Positions 8,757 to 17,786 of a stretch of DNA of 64,000 nucleotides are shown here, one piece after another. The translations under genes and the position numbers were made by a program. Position 1 is the first letter of the stretch; each line of letters begins with the position of its first letter. The notes under the pieces were generated by a model. That model made no database searches. It had not been told where the DNA came from and worked only from the letters and a program-made list of their open reading frames with translations. The DNA comes from Bradyrhizobium rifense (lineage in GTDB: Bacteria; Pseudomonadota; Alphaproteobacteria; Rhizobiales; Xanthobacteraceae): contig NZ_VSSS01000014.1 in assembly GCF_008123425.1 (NCBI RefSeq), forward strand, positions 204,362-268,361, in the 5' to 3' direction.

Positions 8757-9799
8757 TTCTGAGCGGTCAACGACATCGTGTCCTGCATTTTCGGGACTTC
8801 TTCCTCGTCATGCTCGTGTAGCAGGTCGAGCAGGCGTTTGCGCATCAACATGCCGGGGCGATCGGACGGCATGTGCTTCTCGATCTTGCGGCCCATGTCG
8901 ACGATAGCGTCCGGGTCGGTCGATTCTAGGATATCCCGGTCCTCTGCGATAATTGCGGCATCCCAATCGATCAGTTCCTGTGCCGAGCAGTCCGCCTCGG
9001 TGTCGTTGCGGAACAGAAGCTGCACCACCTGAATCTTGCCGTCGGCGATCGGCGTTGCGCAGTTAAAGATGATATGCCGGATGCCGGAGGGATACTCCAT
9101 GTCGAGCCGGCGGCAGAACGGCATGAACCATTTGTTGCGCATGTGGCGCTTTGTATAGGGCTCCGTTGTCCCGGAGATCTTCGCCGCCATGGGCGGGTTC
9201 TTGACGGTGACGAGGGTTTCCGCCTCGAAGCCGTAGTCGGTCTCGACGATCTCGTATTTCTCCGGTCGCGGCTGGTCGATGTCGCCAAACGTGTTTTTGT
9301 GCACGAAAGCGAAGTGCGCGTTGTCGAACGAGTTTTCCATCAGTCGTAGCGCCGCCGTGTTCCAGGTGTCGTAGAACTGGAAAATGCGGCGATAGGCGGG
9401 ATCGCTATCCTCTGGAATGTCGGGAATGTCGCGCAGCGGCTCGTCCAGCGCAACCCAGACATAACCGTAGCGAGTTTTCGTGCGGAAGGCGCGCGCCCTG
9501 GCGTCGGGGATCGGTTGCTCGAACGGAAACTGCGGGATCATCACCAGCTTGCCGTCGCGGTCGTACTCCCAGCCGTGATAGCCGCAAACGATGTTGCCGT
9601 TGCGGCACCAGCCCTTAGAGAGTTTTGCGGTACGATGGCAGCAGCGATCCTCCAGCGCCGCGGGTTCGCCCTTGGCATCGAGAAACAGCACGATCGGCTC
9701 GCCGAGCAGCGTGAACGGCTGCGGTCCATTATCGAGCTGTTCGATCCGCATGATCGCGTACCAGAAGCGGCGCAGCACCGGCTGTTTGGTGACCAGCAT
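8753..9799 (-). CDS. Rieske [2Fe-2S] aromatic-ring oxygenase, large subunit type
   Basis: A 348-residue Rieske non-heme iron oxygenase. The Rieske cluster is Cys53-x-His55-x16-Cys72-x2-His75 (DRCCHRTAKL...VCGYHGWEY). Mononuclear iron ligands are suggested by NSFDNAHFAFVHKNTF, with Asp in the C-terminal part. The frame stays open upstream, but the ATG at 9799 is chosen: GGGAGA lies just before it, the protein then begins MLVTKQPVLRRFWYAIMR as in relatives, and overlap with the upstream hydrolase is avoided. No reductase component is nearby. It is probably an O-demethylase or ring hydroxylase and ends the ABC-importer operon. Confidence 0.88.
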   Translation of the reverse strand: MLVTKQPVLRRFWYAIMRIEQLDNGPQPFTLLGEPIVLFLDAKGEPAALEDRCCHRTAKLSKGWCRNGNIVCGYHGWEYDRDGKLVMIPQFPFEQPIPDARARAFRTKTRYGYVWVALDEPLRDIPDIPEDSDPAYRRIFQFYDTWNTAALRLMENSFDNAHFAFVHKNTFGDIDQPRPEKYEIVETDYGFEAETLVTVKNPPMAAKISGTTEPYTKRHMRNKWFMPFCRRLDMEYPSGIRHIIFNCATPIADGKIQVVQLLFRNDTEADCSAQELIDWDAAIIAEDRDILESTDPDAIVDMGRKIEKHMPSDRPGMLMRKRLLDLLHEHDEEEVPKMQDTMSLTAQN

Positions 9800-9818
9800 G
9801 AGGTGTCTCCCAAAAAGT

Positions 9819-11177
9819 TCAGGCGGCGATGCGCGTAACGACGCGCGCCGCGTCGGATCGAAGTCGTGCAAGGTCGAGGCCGGGGATGGCGCCGTCGTCA
9901 ACGACGATCCGTCCGCCAATCAGCAGATGACGTACACGGGCGCCACCGCAAGTTACCGGTGCGACCAGGAGATCATGCATGCCGAAGTGGCGAGGCTGGT
10001 CGAGATCAAACACGGCGATGTCCGCCTGCTGGCCGGGTGCGAGCGTGCCGATCTGCGGCAGGCCCAGCACGCGCGCGCCACCGGCCGTGGCCCAGTGCAC
10101 GACGTTTTCGGCGGTGACCGCATTCGCGCCCTTCACCGCGCGATGGGTGTGCCAGGCGCTGTGCATCTCGCAGACCATGTCGGCGGCCTCGTTCGACGCG
10201 GCACCGTCGACGCCCAGCGACACCGCGCCGCCGAGCGCCGCGAGGGAGTCGGCTGGTGCAATACCGGAGCCAAGCCGGCAGTTCGACTGCGGGCAGTGCG
10301 CCATGCCGGTGCCGGTGTCGGCGAGAATCTTCACCTCGTCATGGTCGAGATGCACCATGTGCGCATACCAGACATCGGGGCCAAGCCAGTCGTGGTCGGC
10401 AAGCCAGTGCACCGGGCGCTTGCCGTGCACCGACATGCAGAAGTCGACATAGTCCGACGTTTCCGACAGATGGCTGTGCAGCCGCAGCTTCATGCGCCGC
10501 GAAGCGGCAATCACTTCGCGAAGTTCACCCGGGTCCAGTGACCAGGTCGGCGTGGTCGGCGCCATCGCAACCTTCGTGAGACCGGCGGGAGAGGGATCAT
10601 GAAAACGCTGGGCGCAGGCTTCGACCGAGGCCAGCATGCGCTCGAGCGGTTCAACCGGCGTCGGTGCTCCGTCGCCGCCGCCGACATGGCTCATCTTGGT
10701 GCCGCCGCCGCGGCAAAGCACCAGGCGCAGCCCGAGGCTGCGGGCGACTTCGAAGATCACCGCCGCCGGATCGAAACGGTAGGTATCGCTAAACAGATAG
10801 TGGTGATCGGCCACGGTCGTCGTGCCGGACAGCAGCAGCTCGGTGAGGCCGATCCGGGCCGCGACGGCCAGCGCCTCCTCGTCGATCTTCGACCAGTACG
10901 CATAGGGCACTGACCGCAGCCAGCCGGCGAGCGGCCGATTGATGCCGGCCTGCACGCCCTTCAACACGCTCTGGAATAGGTGGTGGTGGGTGGAGATCAG
11001 ACCTGGATAGATCACGCAACCGGAGGCATCCAGCCTTCGTTCGCCGCTCTCCGGCGTGAGCGCGCCAATCGCCGCGATGACACCGTCGCGGATCCGGATC
11101 GATCCCCGGGCGCGCATCGCGTCGCCGGCAAGGCCAGTGAAAATCCCCTCGGCGTTCTCGATCAGCAACGCGCTCAT
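9819..11177 (-). CDS. Metal-dependent amidohydrolase, TrzA/AtzB/8-oxoguanine deaminase type
   Basis: A 452-residue cytosolic amidohydrolase-superfamily enzyme (MSALLIENAEGIFTG). It has the metal site PGLISTHHHLFQ (HxH), a His at HSHLSETSDY and in HMVHLDHDE, and the late Asp in LGVDGAASNEAAD. This subgroup deaminates or dechlorinates N-heterocycles (8-oxoguanine, guanine, cytosine, s-triazines). The frame is open far upstream, but the ATG at 11177 overlaps the permease stop (ATGA) and gives a normal N-terminus. Linkage to an NMT1-type importer and a ring-opening amidohydrolase supports a heterocycle deaminase role. The exact substrate is unknown. Confidence 0.88.
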   Translation of the reverse strand: MSALLIENAEGIFTGLAGDAMRARGSIRIRDGVIAAIGALTPESGERRLDASGCVIYPGLISTHHHLFQSVLKGVQAGINRPLAGWLRSVPYAYWSKIDEEALAVAARIGLTELLLSGTTTVADHHYLFSDTYRFDPAAVIFEVARSLGLRLVLCRGGGTKMSHVGGGDGAPTPVEPLERMLASVEACAQRFHDPSPAGLTKVAMAPTTPTWSLDPGELREVIAASRRMKLRLHSHLSETSDYVDFCMSVHGKRPVHWLADHDWLGPDVWYAHMVHLDHDEVKILADTGTGMAHCPQSNCRLGSGIAPADSLAALGGAVSLGVDGAASNEAADMVCEMHSAWHTHRAVKGANAVTAENVVHWATAGGARVLGLPQIGTLAPGQQADIAVFDLDQPRHFGMHDLLVAPVTCGGARVRHLLIGGRIVVDDGAIPGLDLARLRSDAARVVTRIAA

Positions 11178-11974
11178 GCTTCGGCTCCGATCTCGCTCTC
11201 GTGCCAATTCGACAGCGCGAGCCTGGACAGTCCCACCATCGCGCCGAACAACAACACGCCGGTAACGGTGATCAGGAACAGTGCGGCGAACATCCTGGGA
11301 ATGTCCAGCTGGAATCCGGCGTCGAGAATCTCGTAGGCAAGTCCTGATGAGCGGCCGCCGGTGCCGGCGACGAACTCGGCGACCACTGCGCCGATCAGAG
11401 CGAGCCCGGAGGAAATGCGCAGGCCGCCGAAGAAGTACGGCAGAGCGCCGGGAATCCGCAGCCGCACCAGCGTTTTCAATCGGCTGGCTCGGTTCATGCG
11501 GAAATAGCTGGCGAGCCCGGGATCGACGCTGCGCAGGCCCAGCGTGGTATTGGAGATGATGGGGAACAGCGCTACCAGCGTTGCGCACACTGTTAGCGAG
11601 AGTTGCGTGTTCTTCACCAGGATGATGATCAGCGGCGCGATCGCCACGATCGGCGTCACCTGTAGCAGCACCGCGTAGGGAAACAGGCTGACCTCGATGG
11701 CGCGGCTTTGCACGAACATGAAGGCGATCAGCGTTCCCAGCACAACGGCAGCGGCGAACGCCTGCAGGGTGATGCGCAAGGTGATCAGCAGTGCGCGCAG
11801 CAGCGACGGACCGTTCTTGATCAGGCTGGCGAGGATGTCGCTCGGTTTCGGAAACAGATAGACCGGGATTGAGTCGAGCCGGCAGCCGATTTCCCAGACC
11901 GCGAGCAGCACCACGCCGACCGCGAGCGGCGCTACGATTCGTACGAACGTCTCCGATTGCAACAGCGGCTTCAT
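11174..11974 (-). CDS. ABC transporter permease, NitT/TauT (SsuC/ThiX-like) type
   Basis: A 266-residue inner-membrane permease with about six hydrophobic segments (for example VRIVAPLAVGVVLLAVWEIG near the N-terminus). The cytoplasmic coupling loop is seen as FRMNRASRLKTLVRLRIPGALPYFFGGLRISSGLAL. Length and topology are typical of the BinPDT_inner_mem family. It is coupled by ATGA overlaps both to the ATPase upstream (11974/11971) and to the amidohydrolase downstream (11177/11174). It completes one importer with 11971-12819 and 12870-13856. Confidence 0.92.
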   Translation of the reverse strand: MKPLLQSETFVRIVAPLAVGVVLLAVWEIGCRLDSIPVYLFPKPSDILASLIKNGPSLLRALLITLRITLQAFAAAVVLGTLIAFMFVQSRAIEVSLFPYAVLLQVTPIVAIAPLIIILVKNTQLSLTVCATLVALFPIISNTTLGLRSVDPGLASYFRMNRASRLKTLVRLRIPGALPYFFGGLRISSGLALIGAVVAEFVAGTGGRSSGLAYEILDAGFQLDIPRMFAALFLITVTGVLLFGAMVGLSRLALSNWHESEIGAEA

Positions 11975-12819
11975 GGCGCAGCTCCCGATGCCGATGGCAA
12001 CGACGCTTCGGCGAGCCAGGTCGACAGTTCGCGGCAGTAGGCGGCGAACCGGGCGCTGTCGCGGAAATCCTGGCTGCGCGGTTGCGGTTCATCGATGGTC
12101 ATGGTGCGGAAGATGCGGCCGGGGTTTGCGGCGAGCACCACGATGCGGGTCGACAGGAACACCGCTTCATAGATCGAGTGGGTGACGAACACCGTGGTCA
12201 GCTTGCGTTCCCACCACAATTTGACCAGATCATCATCGAGCTTGTTGCGGGTGAATTCATCGAGCGCGCCGAACGGCTCGTCCATCAACAGCAGGTTAGG
12301 ATCGGTGGCGAGCGCGCGCGCAATCGACACCCGCATTTTCATGCCGCCGGAGAGCTGGCGCGGGAAATGCCGTGCGAAGGCCGAGAGGCCGACCCGGGCG
12401 ATGGCGTCGCTGACCCGTGGATCGGCCTTGCCGCGTGGCACGTCGGCGAGGTCGAGCGGCAGCCGCACATTGGTGTCGACCCGCGCCCAGGGCATCAGGG
12501 TCGGCTCCTGGAATACGAAGGCGAAGCCGCGGCCGTCCTGGCCCACCTGTCCGAAATCGCCGCGCCACCACAAGATCCGCCCGTCCGATGGCTGGATCAA
12601 ATTGGCGATCAGCTTGAGCAGTGTGCTTTTGCCGCAACCGGACGGGCCGATCAAAGTGAGGAATTCACCCTCGGCGATCGTGAGGTCGATCGGCGCCAGG
12701 GCACGGGTGCCGTTGGCGAAGACCTTTTCCGCGGAGAGCACCTCGACGGCCGGCGGACGATCGCCGGCGCGACGCGTGGTTTGCGCGTCCAGAGGGTCGC
12801 TGGGTAAGGGAGCATTCAT
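11971..12819 (-). CDS. ABC transporter ATP-binding protein, NitT/TauT type
   Basis: A 282-residue ATPase with Walker A GPSGCGKST, a Q-loop in FVFQEPTLMPWARV, signature LSGGMKMRVSIARAL, Walker B LLLMDEPFGALDE and an H-loop in VFVTHSIYEAVFLS. The ATG at 12819 (MNAPLPSDPLDAQ) is preferred over an upstream in-frame start at 12924 that would run into the binding-protein gene. It lies 50 nt after that gene and overlaps the permease start. It powers import of the small N-containing solute bound by the 12870-13856 product. Confidence 0.93.
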   Translation of the reverse strand: MNAPLPSDPLDAQTTRRAGDRPPAVEVLSAEKVFANGTRALAPIDLTIAEGEFLTLIGPSGCGKSTLLKLIANLIQPSDGRILWWRGDFGQVGQDGRGFAFVFQEPTLMPWARVDTNVRLPLDLADVPRGKADPRVSDAIARVGLSAFARHFPRQLSGGMKMRVSIARALATDPNLLLMDEPFGALDEFTRNKLDDDLVKLWWERKLTTVFVTHSIYEAVFLSTRIVVLAANPGRIFRTMTIDEPQPRSQDFRDSARFAAYCRELSTWLAEASLPSASGAAP

Positions 12820-12869
12820 GATAGGCTTCTTCGTGGGGTCATCGTCACAGGACCGCTGCAAGTTCCGTA

Positions 12870-13856
12870 CTAGAAGCCGATCTTCAGATCCTTGACGAAG
12901 CGGTCGGTGAACGCCTTTTGCCATTCAGTCTTTGGATCGAGCAGGTTGGCGGCAACCAGGAAGTCATAGGTCTGCTTCCATCGCGCAGCCGTCATGATGC
13001 CGATTCCGCCGGTGGCGGCGTCGCCGCCGTCGAGCGCTTTGGTCTGCTTCAGCTTGTCGATCGCGAATGCGATCTGGGCGTCGGTCATTTTCGGATTGTC
13101 GACCTTGATCAGGGCGTTGGCCGGTTCCGGGTTTTTGAGGTAGTCACGCCAGCCCTCGAGCGATGCCTTGACGAAACGCGCCACCACATCGGGTTTCTCG
13201 GCGAGCATCTTGTCGGTGGTCACGATCGCCGCGCCATAGGGCGGATAGCCGCCGTCGGCGAACAGGAAGAATTTTGCCTTGACGCCTTGCTGCTGCGCCT
13301 GGAACGGTTCGGACGAGAGATAAGCCTGTTGAGACACCGTGGGGTCTGCGAAGAACGGTTGCAGGTTGAAAGTGTAAGCGCGGATCTGGTCGTCGGTGTA
13401 GCCATACTTGGCCCGCAGCCACGGCCAGAACGTGGTCCGCGACGAACCAGAAATCAGGATCGGCTTGCCTTTCAGGGCAGCGAGATCTGCCACGTCGTCA
13501 TGGGCCATGATGCCTTGCGGATCGAACTGGAACGAGGACGCCACCGTCACCAGCGGCAGTCCCTGTTCGCGGCCCTTCAGCACCTGGATGTCATAGCCCA
13601 TCAGGAAATCGGTCTCGCCGGCGAGCAGGAGCTGCGATCCGTTCACCTGCGGTCCACCCATCTTGATGGTGACGTCGAGCCCGGCCTTTTCGTAAAGCCC
13701 GGTCGCCTTGGCCTGGTAGAAGCCGCCATGCTCGGCCTGGGCGAACCAACTGGTCAGAAATGTCACCTTGTCGGCGGCGGTCGACGGGGCGACGAAGGCA
13801 AGGCAAGCCGCCGCAGCGAGCAGGGCGCGGGACACGATGGTCATGATGGCGTTCAT
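12870..13856 (-). CDS. ABC transporter substrate-binding protein, NMT1/THI5-like
   Basis: A 328-residue periplasmic binding protein. The ATG at 13856 follows GAGG; residues 1 to about 26 form a Sec signal peptide (MNAIMTIVSRALLAAAACLAFVAPSTAA). The mature part shows the NMT1/THI5-like pattern: KVTFLTSWFAQAEHGGFYQA, GLYEKAGLDVTI, LLAGETDFLMGYD and a C-terminal RWKQTYDFL. This family binds pyrimidines and thiamine precursors, nitrate or sulfonates, compatible with uptake of a pyrimidine-like compound. It is first in the operon and lies downstream of the palindrome at 13983-14001, which probably controls it. Confidence 0.9.
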   Translation of the reverse strand: MNAIMTIVSRALLAAAACLAFVAPSTAADKVTFLTSWFAQAEHGGFYQAKATGLYEKAGLDVTIKMGGPQVNGSQLLLAGETDFLMGYDIQVLKGREQGLPLVTVASSFQFDPQGIMAHDDVADLAALKGKPILISGSSRTTFWPWLRAKYGYTDDQIRAYTFNLQPFFADPTVSQQAYLSSEPFQAQQQGVKAKFFLFADGGYPPYGAAIVTTDKMLAEKPDVVARFVKASLEGWRDYLKNPEPANALIKVDNPKMTDAQIAFAIDKLKQTKALDGGDAATGGIGIMTAARWKQTYDFLVAANLLDPKTEWQKAFTDRFVKDLKIGF

Positions 13857-13982
13857 GGCAACCTCGGTGTGATTTCGATCGGATGGAATTCCAATGGCGG
13901 CGGAATCCCGGTGCAGCGTTCCCGGCACTGCAAAAGATGCACGCGCCGTCTGTCATCCGGAAGCATTTTGATTCGAGGCATA

Positions 13983-14001
13983 CGTTGCCTTTTAGGCAAC
14001 G
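13983..14001. promoter_or_regulatory. Palindromic operator, copy 1 (LysR-type candidate)
   Basis: CGTTGCCTTTTAGGCAACG is a perfect inverted repeat with 8-nt arms around TTT. The inner 17 nt recur exactly at 19159-19175. It lies in the divergent promoter between the importer operon (start 13856) and the creatininase gene (start 14122). The natural binder is the LysR regulator at 19225, since its own promoter carries the second copy. Confidence 0.7.
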
Positions 14002-14121
14002 CATAAAAAGCCAGGGTCAGGCCCCTGCGTGCACCATTGTCAACGGCTCCGCGATGCCATAGTCGGACATCATGGTCGTGCGCGCCGCAACCGCGCGGTG
14101 CGCCGTGAAAAGGAACTGAAC

Positions 14122-14916
14122 ATGGACAAGCCGCGCCGCCGGGTCTGGTGGGACGAATACGCCTCGCGTGAATTCGAAAGCCTCGATCCAGAGAGCACCA
14201 TCGCTGTCCTGCCGATCGCCGCCATCGAGCAGCACGGGCCGCATCTGCCGGTTGGCGTCGACGCGGCGATCAACCGTGGCATGCTCGAGACACTCATCGA
14301 TCATCTGCCCGATGATCTCGACATCCGGATCCTACCGGTTCAGCAGGTCGGAAAATCCAACGAGCATCTGCGGATGCGAGGGACCTTGACCTTGCCGGCG
14401 GCGACGCTGATCGAGGCCTGGACCGAGCTCGGATTGTCAGTCGCGCGCGCCGGCATGCGGAAACTCGTGATCGTCAACTCGCATGGCGGCAACGACGAGG
14501 TGATGGGCATCGTCGCGCGCGAGCTGCGGGTACGCGCCGACATGCTGGTGGTTAAGTCCGCCTGGTCGCGGCTCGGCAAGCCGGCCGGCCTCTACAGCGA
14601 GCGCGAGCTAAAATTCGGTATCCACGGCGGTGACGTCGAGACCTCGCTGATGCTGCATTTCCGCCCGGAACTGGTCGATATGGCGCGCGCACAGGACTTC
14701 CGGTCCGTTGCCGAGGACGACGAAGCGGCCTTCGACCATCTCAGACCGACCGGGTTCATTGCCTATGCCTGGATCGCCGGGGACCTCAATCCCGCCGGCG
14801 CGGTTGGCGAAGCGCACAAGGCAACCGCCGACAAGGGCCGTCTCACCGCCGAGCACGGCTCGGGGGAATTCATCAAGCTCCTGTACGACGTGAAGGCGGC
14901 GAAGCTGCCGCGCTGA
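14122..14916 (+). CDS. Creatininase-family amidohydrolase
   Basis: A 264-residue creatininase-family protein starting at an ATG 7 nt after AAGGA. It has the metal-site motifs AAIEQHGPHLPVGVDAA near residues 28-44, VNSHGGND near 117-124 and GIHGGDVETSLML near 162-174, whose Glu/His/Asp residues bind the two metals. Members hydrolyse cyclic amides such as creatinine or related formamides. It is transcribed away from the importer operon under the shared palindrome and abuts the convergent hydrolase at 14917. It adds another amide-cleaving step to the island; true creatininase activity is not established. Confidence 0.87.
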   Translation: MDKPRRRVWWDEYASREFESLDPESTIAVLPIAAIEQHGPHLPVGVDAAINRGMLETLIDHLPDDLDIRILPVQQVGKSNEHLRMRGTLTLPAATLIEAWTELGLSVARAGMRKLVIVNSHGGNDEVMGIVARELRVRADMLVVKSAWSRLGKPAGLYSERELKFGIHGGDVETSLMLHFRPELVDMARAQDFRSVAEDDEAAFDHLRPTGFIAYAWIAGDLNPAGAVGEAHKATADKGRLTAEHGSGEFIKLLYDVKAAKLPR

Positions 14917-15762
14917 TCAACCGCGCTCGCACAACTGCCGGACCAGGGTCGTGATCCGTGCGGTCGGCGAGCCCAGCGCGAGCATGACCGAGAAGTGGTC
15001 GGCGCCCGGAATTTCCTCATAGCTTACCGGCAGTCCATTGGCGGCGCGGTGTGCGGCCATGTCGGCGGTCTGCTGGCGCAGCATCGGCAGTTCGGCGCCG
15101 CCGACCACCAGGGCCAGCGGCGCAGAAGGGCCTGCTGAGTGCAGCAGCGGCGAATTGCGCCGCGACATCGCTTCGTCGAGCTTGAGCTTGACGTTGAGAT
15201 AGCTGTGGCGGATCGGCTCGAGATCGAAGATGCCGCTGATCGCAATGCCCGCCTTCACGCGCGGATGCGACAGCGCCATCGCCGCCAGATGTCCGCCTGC
15301 CGACCAGCCGGATACGACAATACGGCCAGGATCGCCACCGAGCGCGGGAAGTCGTTCAACCAGCGCGTCGAGAGCCCGATGGATCTCGGCAACAATCTCG
15401 TCCAAGGTCGCTTCCGGCGCCAGGGTGTAGCCGATCAGCGCGACATTGATGCCGTGAGCCATCGGTCCCTCGGCAAACCAGGTGACGGTTTCCTTCGAGC
15501 GCATCTGCCAGTAGCCGCCGTGGATCAGTACGAGCGTCGGGCCGCCGTCGGCGGCCTTGAGGAAATCGGTGCGATTGCGGTCGCGTGGACCGTATCTCAA
15601 GTCGAGATGCGCAGGATGCTTGTCCCGCATGGTGGCGGAGCGCTGCTCCCAGCTCGCGACTAGCTCGGCGCTGCCCGGGACGGCGGCGCTGTTGTTGAGC
15701 CCGAGGTCACGCTGCTCCTGGCTCATCGATCGCCAGTTCGTCTCGCCGAATATCGTCGCCAT
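14917..15762 (-). CDS. Alpha/beta hydrolase, kynurenine formamidase / carboxylesterase type
   Basis: A 281-residue alpha/beta hydrolase. It has the oxyanion motif LIHGGYWQ near residues 78-85, the nucleophile elbow VSGWSAGGHLAA, and a late acid/His pair around PGADHFSVM. The N-terminus (MATIFGETNWRSMSQEQRDLG) starts at an ATG preceded by AAGGA, in preference to an upstream ATG at 15813. The HGGYW motif is typical of kynurenine formamidase-like and related esterases, so formamide or ester cleavage is likely. It is the last gene of the cupin operon. Confidence 0.85.
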   Translation of the reverse strand: MATIFGETNWRSMSQEQRDLGLNNSAAVPGSAELVASWEQRSATMRDKHPAHLDLRYGPRDRNRTDFLKAADGGPTLVLIHGGYWQMRSKETVTWFAEGPMAHGINVALIGYTLAPEATLDEIVAEIHRALDALVERLPALGGDPGRIVVSGWSAGGHLAAMALSHPRVKAGIAISGIFDLEPIRHSYLNVKLKLDEAMSRRNSPLLHSAGPSAPLALVVGGAELPMLRQQTADMAAHRAANGLPVSYEEIPGADHFSVMLALGSPTARITTLVRQLCERG

Positions 15763-15814
15763 CGTGATGTCCTTGAATGCCGTTGGTCGCGAATCCACTT
15801 TTGCAGCGAACAAC

Positions 15815-16399
15815 TCATAGCCGCTGCATCGCTCGGCGGACCTCCGCGAGAAAGCGGCGGCGCCTGACTTCGGTCGCAGTGTTCATGTGGTACAGCGCAT
15901 GATAGCGCACCCTGGCCTTGAAGCCGGTGAACCAGGGCAGGTAGCGCGTCATGATCTTGCGCGGCGGGTCGGCCATGGCGATGGCTTTCCAGCGTTGGCG
16001 GCCGTAGGTCGAGATGCCGCTGATACGACTGATGTGCTGTAGCAGCGGTTTCGCATGTGCCGGGTCGGGCAGGTCCATCGCGATGCCGGGGCCGAACATC
16101 CGATCGAACCAGCCCTTCAGCATGGCCGGCGGTCCGAAGGACCAGGTCGGAAACTGCACCACCAGTGCCTCCGCTGCCATCAGCCGGTCGACATGGGCCT
16201 GGTTGTTGGCACGGTTGCGCGCGGGATCGTGATAGTCGCGCCGCCGCTCCGCCGTGAGCACGGGATCGAACCCCTCCGCATAGAGGTCGAGCAAGTCGAC
16301 CGCATGCCCGGCCTGCGTGAGTCCGGCCAGCGCCTCGCGACGGATCGCGGCATGGAAGCTGTCGTCCAGCGGATGGCAATAGACGTACAGCACGCGCAC
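15815..16399 (-). CDS. NAD(P)H:quinone oxidoreductase, flavodoxin-like (MdaB/KefF type)
   Basis: A 194-residue flavodoxin-fold reductase: VRVLYVYCHPLDDSFHAAI at the N-terminus, VVQFPTWSFGPPAMLKGWFDRMFGPGIAM in the middle (the FMN/quinone signature) and YHMNTAT near the end. The start is taken as GTG at 16399, directly after the upstream stop at 16401, because the upstream extension has no homology-like content. It probably performs two-electron reduction of a quinone or quinone-like pathway product. Confidence 0.82.
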   Translation of the reverse strand: MRVLYVYCHPLDDSFHAAIRREALAGLTQAGHAVDLLDLYAEGFDPVLTAERRRDYHDPARNRANNQAHVDRLMAAEALVVQFPTWSFGPPAMLKGWFDRMFGPGIAMDLPDPAHAKPLLQHISRISGISTYGRQRWKAIAMADPPRKIMTRYLPWFTGFKARVRYHALYHMNTATEVRRRRFLAEVRRAMQRL

Positions 16400-16400
16400 G

Positions 16401-17786
16401 TCACCGCTCCGCCACGAAGCTGCGCATCTTGCCTGGATTGAGCAGGCCGTAGGGATCGACCTCATGCTTGAAGCCGAGCTGATCGACATCGACGCGCTTG
16501 TAGCGGCTGCCGTCCTCGACCGTGTACACGTGCGGATTGGCGATATGGACCTCGTGCGCCTCGTGCAGGCGGATGATCTCGTTCAGCCGCTCCGCGTCGC
16601 TATACCGCACCACCGGCAGTCCGCTACAGGTCAACTGGCCGTTGAAACGGATGAATTCGAGGTGCTGCAACACCTCGTCCGGAAACATCGTGCGCATCTC
16701 CTCAACCTTCTGGAGCAGCCGGTCATGGGGGTACAGGCATTGCAGATAGGTCACGGTGCGATCGCTCTTGAGCACCTGCAGGGTGGTATGATTCCAGGTG
16801 TATTCGTACAGTGGCACCTTGCTGGGGCCGTCGTCGGTCGGCATCTCCAGGGTGATGGTGCCGCGGCCGCCAAGGAGATTCCTGAAGCTTTCCAGCGAGG
16901 GCTCAGCAATCATCGCGATCAGGATGCTTTTGCCCTCCGGACAGCAGGATTTCAGCGCACCGAAATAGGACGGCAGCGGCCATGTAATAGGCGCCAGCAG
17001 CTTCTTGACGATGCCGTCGGCAAGCGCCGCCGCGTGGCCGAATTCGACCGCGGCCATGAAATCATCGAAAGCGACCACCACGTCGATCCATGGCCATGCC
17101 GGCGCCAGCGGCATCTCGAGCGCGGTGATGATGCCCGTGGTGCCGTAGGCACGGTTGATCTTCTGCGCCGCGTCGCCGCGTAGTTCGATAATGCGAGGCT
17201 CCGGCTCCATGGTGACGACGCGCGCGGCGAGGATGTTGCCGCGTTCGCGCAAGCCGCCATAATTGATCGAGCCGATGCCGCCGGATCCGCCGGCGACGAA
17301 GCCGCCAATGGTCGCGGTGCGCTTGGTAGAGGGATGCATCCGCAGCTCATAGCCCGAAGGCTGTGTCGCGGCGTCGATCGCATTCATTTTGGCGCCGGCG
17401 CCGACACGGATCTGCCCGGGTCTGATCCATTCGATCGTGTCAAGTGCGGTGATGTCGAGCAGTACGCCGCCGGCGAGCGGTACAGCCTGGCCATAATTGC
17501 CGGTGCCACCGGCCCGCACTGTCAGCGGCACGCGATGACGCGCGCAGGCCGCGGCAACGCGTATAATATCGGCCTCGTCGCGTGGCGTGACGATCAGATC
17601 CGCCGACTTGCCGTTGAGCTGGTCGTTGAGGACCGGGCTGTACCAGAAGAAATCGCGCGAGCGCCGGCGCACGATGGTAGGATCAGTCACGACCGGGATA
17701 TTGCCGAGCTCGGCGAGCAGCGAGGTCAGTGTATCCGTCGACGGATGCCGGTTGGATGCGACGTCAAAGGGCGTGAGATCGTTCAT
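16401..17786 (-). CDS. FAD-binding oxidoreductase, PCMH/GlcD-like
   Basis: A 461-residue FAD-linked oxidase. The PCMH FAD domain has TVRAGGTGNYGQAVPLAGGVLLD near residues 80-102 and TIGGFVAGGSGGIGSINYGGLRERGNIL near 146-173. The C-terminus ends HEVDPYGLLNPGKMRSF, as in glycolate oxidase GlcD and related dehydrogenases. The ATG at 17786 overlaps the upstream stop (ATGA). It likely oxidises a hydroxy acid or hydroxylated intermediate; no iron-sulfur partner is present. Confidence 0.86.
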   Translation of the reverse strand: MNDLTPFDVASNRHPSTDTLTSLLAELGNIPVVTDPTIVRRRSRDFFWYSPVLNDQLNGKSADLIVTPRDEADIIRVAAACARHRVPLTVRAGGTGNYGQAVPLAGGVLLDITALDTIEWIRPGQIRVGAGAKMNAIDAATQPSGYELRMHPSTKRTATIGGFVAGGSGGIGSINYGGLRERGNILAARVVTMEPEPRIIELRGDAAQKINRAYGTTGIITALEMPLAPAWPWIDVVVAFDDFMAAVEFGHAAALADGIVKKLLAPITWPLPSYFGALKSCCPEGKSILIAMIAEPSLESFRNLLGGRGTITLEMPTDDGPSKVPLYEYTWNHTTLQVLKSDRTVTYLQCLYPHDRLLQKVEEMRTMFPDEVLQHLEFIRFNGQLTCSGLPVVRYSDAERLNEIIRLHEAHEVHIANPHVYTVEDGSRYKRVDVDQLGFKHEVDPYGLLNPGKMRSFVAER